Assembly: GCA_020432595.1 (NCBI GenBank)
Contig: JAGQGA010000309.1
Coordinates: forward strand, 1-6,621
Direction: 5' to 3'
Origin: Anaerolineales bacterium
GTDB lineage: Bacteria > Chloroflexota > Anaerolineae > Promineifilales > Promineifilaceae
DNA length: 6,621 bases
Shown here piece by piece: positions 5,529-6,621 of the stretch. The number at the start of each line of letters is the position of its first letter. The stretch's first letter is position 1. Made by a program: the position numbers and the translations under genes. Under the pieces are notes generated by a model. It was not told the DNA's origin. It did not search any database and was given only the letters and a program-made list of their open reading frames with translations.

Positions 5529-6191
5529 ATGAAAGAATTTGTAACACGACGTGAATTTTTGCGACTGGGGCTAATGTCTGGGGCTGGGCTGGTGCTGGTG
5601 GGGTGTGGCCCAAATGATGCTGCGCCGGGGCAGCCAGCCAACCAGCAGGGGGAACAAGCTTTGAATTATCCGGCAGCAACGGCCGTTTCCGAGGCCGTCC
5701 AGCTTGCGCCCACGCCGCAGTGTGATGACCATGACGAAACCCCGGCGCAGACCGAAGGCCCCTACTACACCCCCAATACGCCAGAGCGCACCAGCTTTTT
5801 GGAGGCGGGGATTGCGGGAACACCGCTGCTGGTGACGGGCAAGGTGCTGTCCACCGATTGCCAGCCGTTGGCCGGGGCAGTGCTGGATTTTTGGCACGCC
5901 GATGACGGCGGCAATTATGATAATGAAGGGTTTAAGCTGCGCGGCCATCAATACACCGATGCCGAAGGTAATTTCCGGCTGGAGACGATTATGCCGGGGT
6001 TGTATCCGGGGCGGACGCGCCACATTCATGTAAAGGTGCAGGGGCCGGAAACGGCGCTGCTAACGACGCAGCTTTATTTTCCCGGCGAGCCGGACAACGC
6101 TACAGACGGCATTTTTGCGGAGGAGTTGTTGATGGATGTGGCGGAGGCGGGGGAGGGCAAAACGGCCGTTTTTAACTTCGTGTTGGGTTAA
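5529..6191 (+). CDS. Tat-exported lipoprotein of the intradiol ring-cleavage dioxygenase family
   Basis: The 220-aa product belongs to the non-haem Fe(III) intradiol dioxygenases (protocatechuate 3,4- and catechol 1,2-dioxygenase type), which open catechol rings between the two hydroxyls. The N-terminus carries a twin-arginine motif (TRREFLRLG, Arg7-Arg8) and a lipobox (LVGC, Cys26), so a folded, metal-loaded lipoprotein is probably exported and anchored outside. After a low-complexity linker the family landmarks appear in order: TEGPYY (75-80), DFWHADDGGNYDN (120-132) with Tyr130, and PGLYPGRTRHIH (156-167) with Tyr159, Arg162, His165 and His167. These supply the two Tyr and two His iron ligands and the conserved Arg, so the active site looks intact. 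The substrate cannot be read from the sequence; cytoplasmic PcaG/PcaH partners and ring-degradation genes are absent here. It follows the YHYH gene by 80 bp and may be partly co-transcribed. GC-rich, with two AACGGCCGTT copies. Confidence 0.92.
   Translation: MKEFVTRREFLRLGLMSGAGLVLVGCGPNDAAPGQPANQQGEQALNYPAATAVSEAVQLAPTPQCDDHDETPAQTEGPYYTPNTPERTSFLEAGIAGTPLLVTGKVLSTDCQPLAGAVLDFWHADDGGNYDNEGFKLRGHQYTDAEGNFRLETIMPGLYPGRTRHIHVKVQGPETALLTTQLYFPGEPDNATDGIFAEELLMDVAEAGEGKTAVFNFVLG
5678..5687. repeat. Iterated palindrome AACGGCCGTT, copy 5
   Basis: This 10-bp copy lies in the linker of the dioxygenase, read as T51-A52-V53. The bases outside the 10-mer (c and t) break the symmetry. Confidence 0.8.
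6159..6172. repeat. Iterated palindrome AACGGCCGTT, copy 6 (14-bp symmetric)
   Basis: This is AAAACGGCCGTTTT, identical over 14 bp to copy 2. It lies nine codons from the 3' end of the dioxygenase, read as K211-T212-A213-V214, and only about 55 bases from copy 7. Confidence 0.85.
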
Positions 6192-6201
6192 TGCAATCGC
6201 T

Positions 6202-6237
6202 ATGAGTGAGGAGAAACGGCCGTTTCTCCTCACTCAT
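6202..6237. terminator. 36-bp perfect palindrome, probable bidirectional terminator, with AACGGCCGTT copy 7 at its centre
   Basis: Two 18-base arms (6202-6219 and 6220-6237) are exactly complementary with no spacer; the central 12 bases are AAACGGCCGTTT. In RNA the stem would fold around a small loop taken from the CGGCCG core. It begins 11 bases after the dioxygenase stop, and the stop codon of the convergent MFS gene (6230-6232) lies inside the right arm. That is the expected place for a terminator serving both strands. No U-run follows on either side, so termination might be Rho-assisted, or the hairpin may mainly stabilise 3' ends. Confidence 0.7.
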
Positions 6238-6621
6238 GATCTGGCAAAACAGTCTCAATCTCCCGTACCGCCAGCGAACCATACCCCCAGGCTGCCGCCA
6301 GCGTGGAAAGCAGCCCGCAGCCAATAAGCAGCAGCCCCATCCCCGCTCCCGGCCCAGTGCCGACGAACCTACCTAGAAGCGTTGCCAGGGTTTGGCCGGG
6401 CATCATCGCTGGCTCAAAGACGCGGTCGGCCAGCAGCCCCGTTGCCAGCAGTGCCACGGGTTCCCCCAGCGTCGTAAACATGCTGCGTGCTGCCAGCACC
6501 CGCCCCTGCTTTTCTGGCGGTACCTTAAGCTGCCAGATGGCGTTATTGGCACTGATCACCAGCGGGATAAACAGTTCCAGCCCAATGGCGGCCACCAGCC
6601 AGACGGGCAAGCTTTGCCCCA
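6230..6621 (-). CDS. MFS transporter, drug/macrolide-efflux-like, C-terminal part (5' end outside window)
   Basis: About 130 C-terminal residues are visible, and the frame stays open to the right edge; the TTG at 6610 is an internal Leu codon, not a credible start. The segment NNAIWQLKVPPEKQGRVLA, then GEPVALLATGLLADRVFEP, matches the loop and helix region near the end of DHA3-type (macrolide-efflux-like) major facilitator proteins, and the ending (GTGPGAGMGLLLIGCGLL, then a polar tail ending VLPDHE) fits that group too. Three hydrophobic segments are seen, presumably the last ones of a 12-helix transporter that exports a small molecule by proton antiport. The substrate is not deducible. It converges on the dioxygenase gene, and its TGA lies within the 36-bp palindrome. 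Confidence 0.85.
   Translation of the reverse strand, partial: GQSLPVWLVAAIGLELFIPLVISANNAIWQLKVPPEKQGRVLAARSMFTTLGEPVALLATGLLADRVFEPAMMPGQTLATLLGRFVGTGPGAGMGLLLIGCGLLSTLAAAWGYGSLAVREIETVLPDHE

Noticed and set aside
5161..5823. 220-codon minus-strand ORF across the YHYH-dioxygenase junction
   Set aside because: It is antisense to two well-recognised genes and crosses the hairpin and intergenic region. Its translation has no recognisable domain and looks like a shadow.
6136..6327. 63-codon plus-strand ORF spanning the dioxygenase end and the 36-bp palindrome
   Set aside because: It overlaps the real dioxygenase frame and the convergent MFS gene, and encodes no recognisable sequence.

Overview
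This 6.6 kb window looks like a stretch of a GC-rich bacterial chromosome. A Chloroflexota (Anaerolineae-like) origin is my best guess from the style of the proteins, but no rRNA or other phylogenetic marker is present, so this is weak inference. There are six protein genes, two of them cut by the window edges. No tRNA, rRNA, CRISPR array or insertion sequence is visible.

Layout. (1) Bases 1-1109 (+): the 3' end of an unrecognised, AT-richer gene for a helical protein; its frame is open to the left edge. (2) 1110-1287: AT-rich gap between convergent genes. (3) 1288-4525 (-): a two-gene unit of an 844-aa FtsX/MacB-type ABC permease followed by a GDSL (TesA-like) esterase lipoprotein. This resembles the YbbP-TesA neighbourhood of other bacteria, but with no ATPase gene between or directly upstream. 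(4) 4526-4620: a 95-bp divergent promoter region. (5) 4621-6191 (+): a YHYH-domain lipoprotein, then a Tat-signal lipoprotein of the intradiol ring-cleavage dioxygenase family, separated by an unusual symmetric hairpin. (6) 6202-6237: a 36-bp perfect palindrome, followed by the 3' end of a convergent MFS transporter that runs off the right edge.

The genes share an envelope theme. Three of the four complete genes encode predicted lipoproteins, the fourth is a large membrane permease with two extracytoplasmic domains, and the edge gene is a drug-efflux-type transporter.

The most striking DNA-level signal is AACGGCCGTT, a 10-bp palindrome found seven times between 2063 and 6225. It sits in all three reading frames of coding DNA and at the centre of the 36-bp palindrome, which is the behaviour of a highly iterated palindrome comparable to cyanobacterial HIP1. 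It is missing from the left-edge gene and the YHYH gene, which also look AT-richer, so the window appears mosaic. A heptanucleotide repeat that forms the signal peptide of the esterase, and a hexamer reused four times in alternating orientation at 5467-5499, are further unusual structures.
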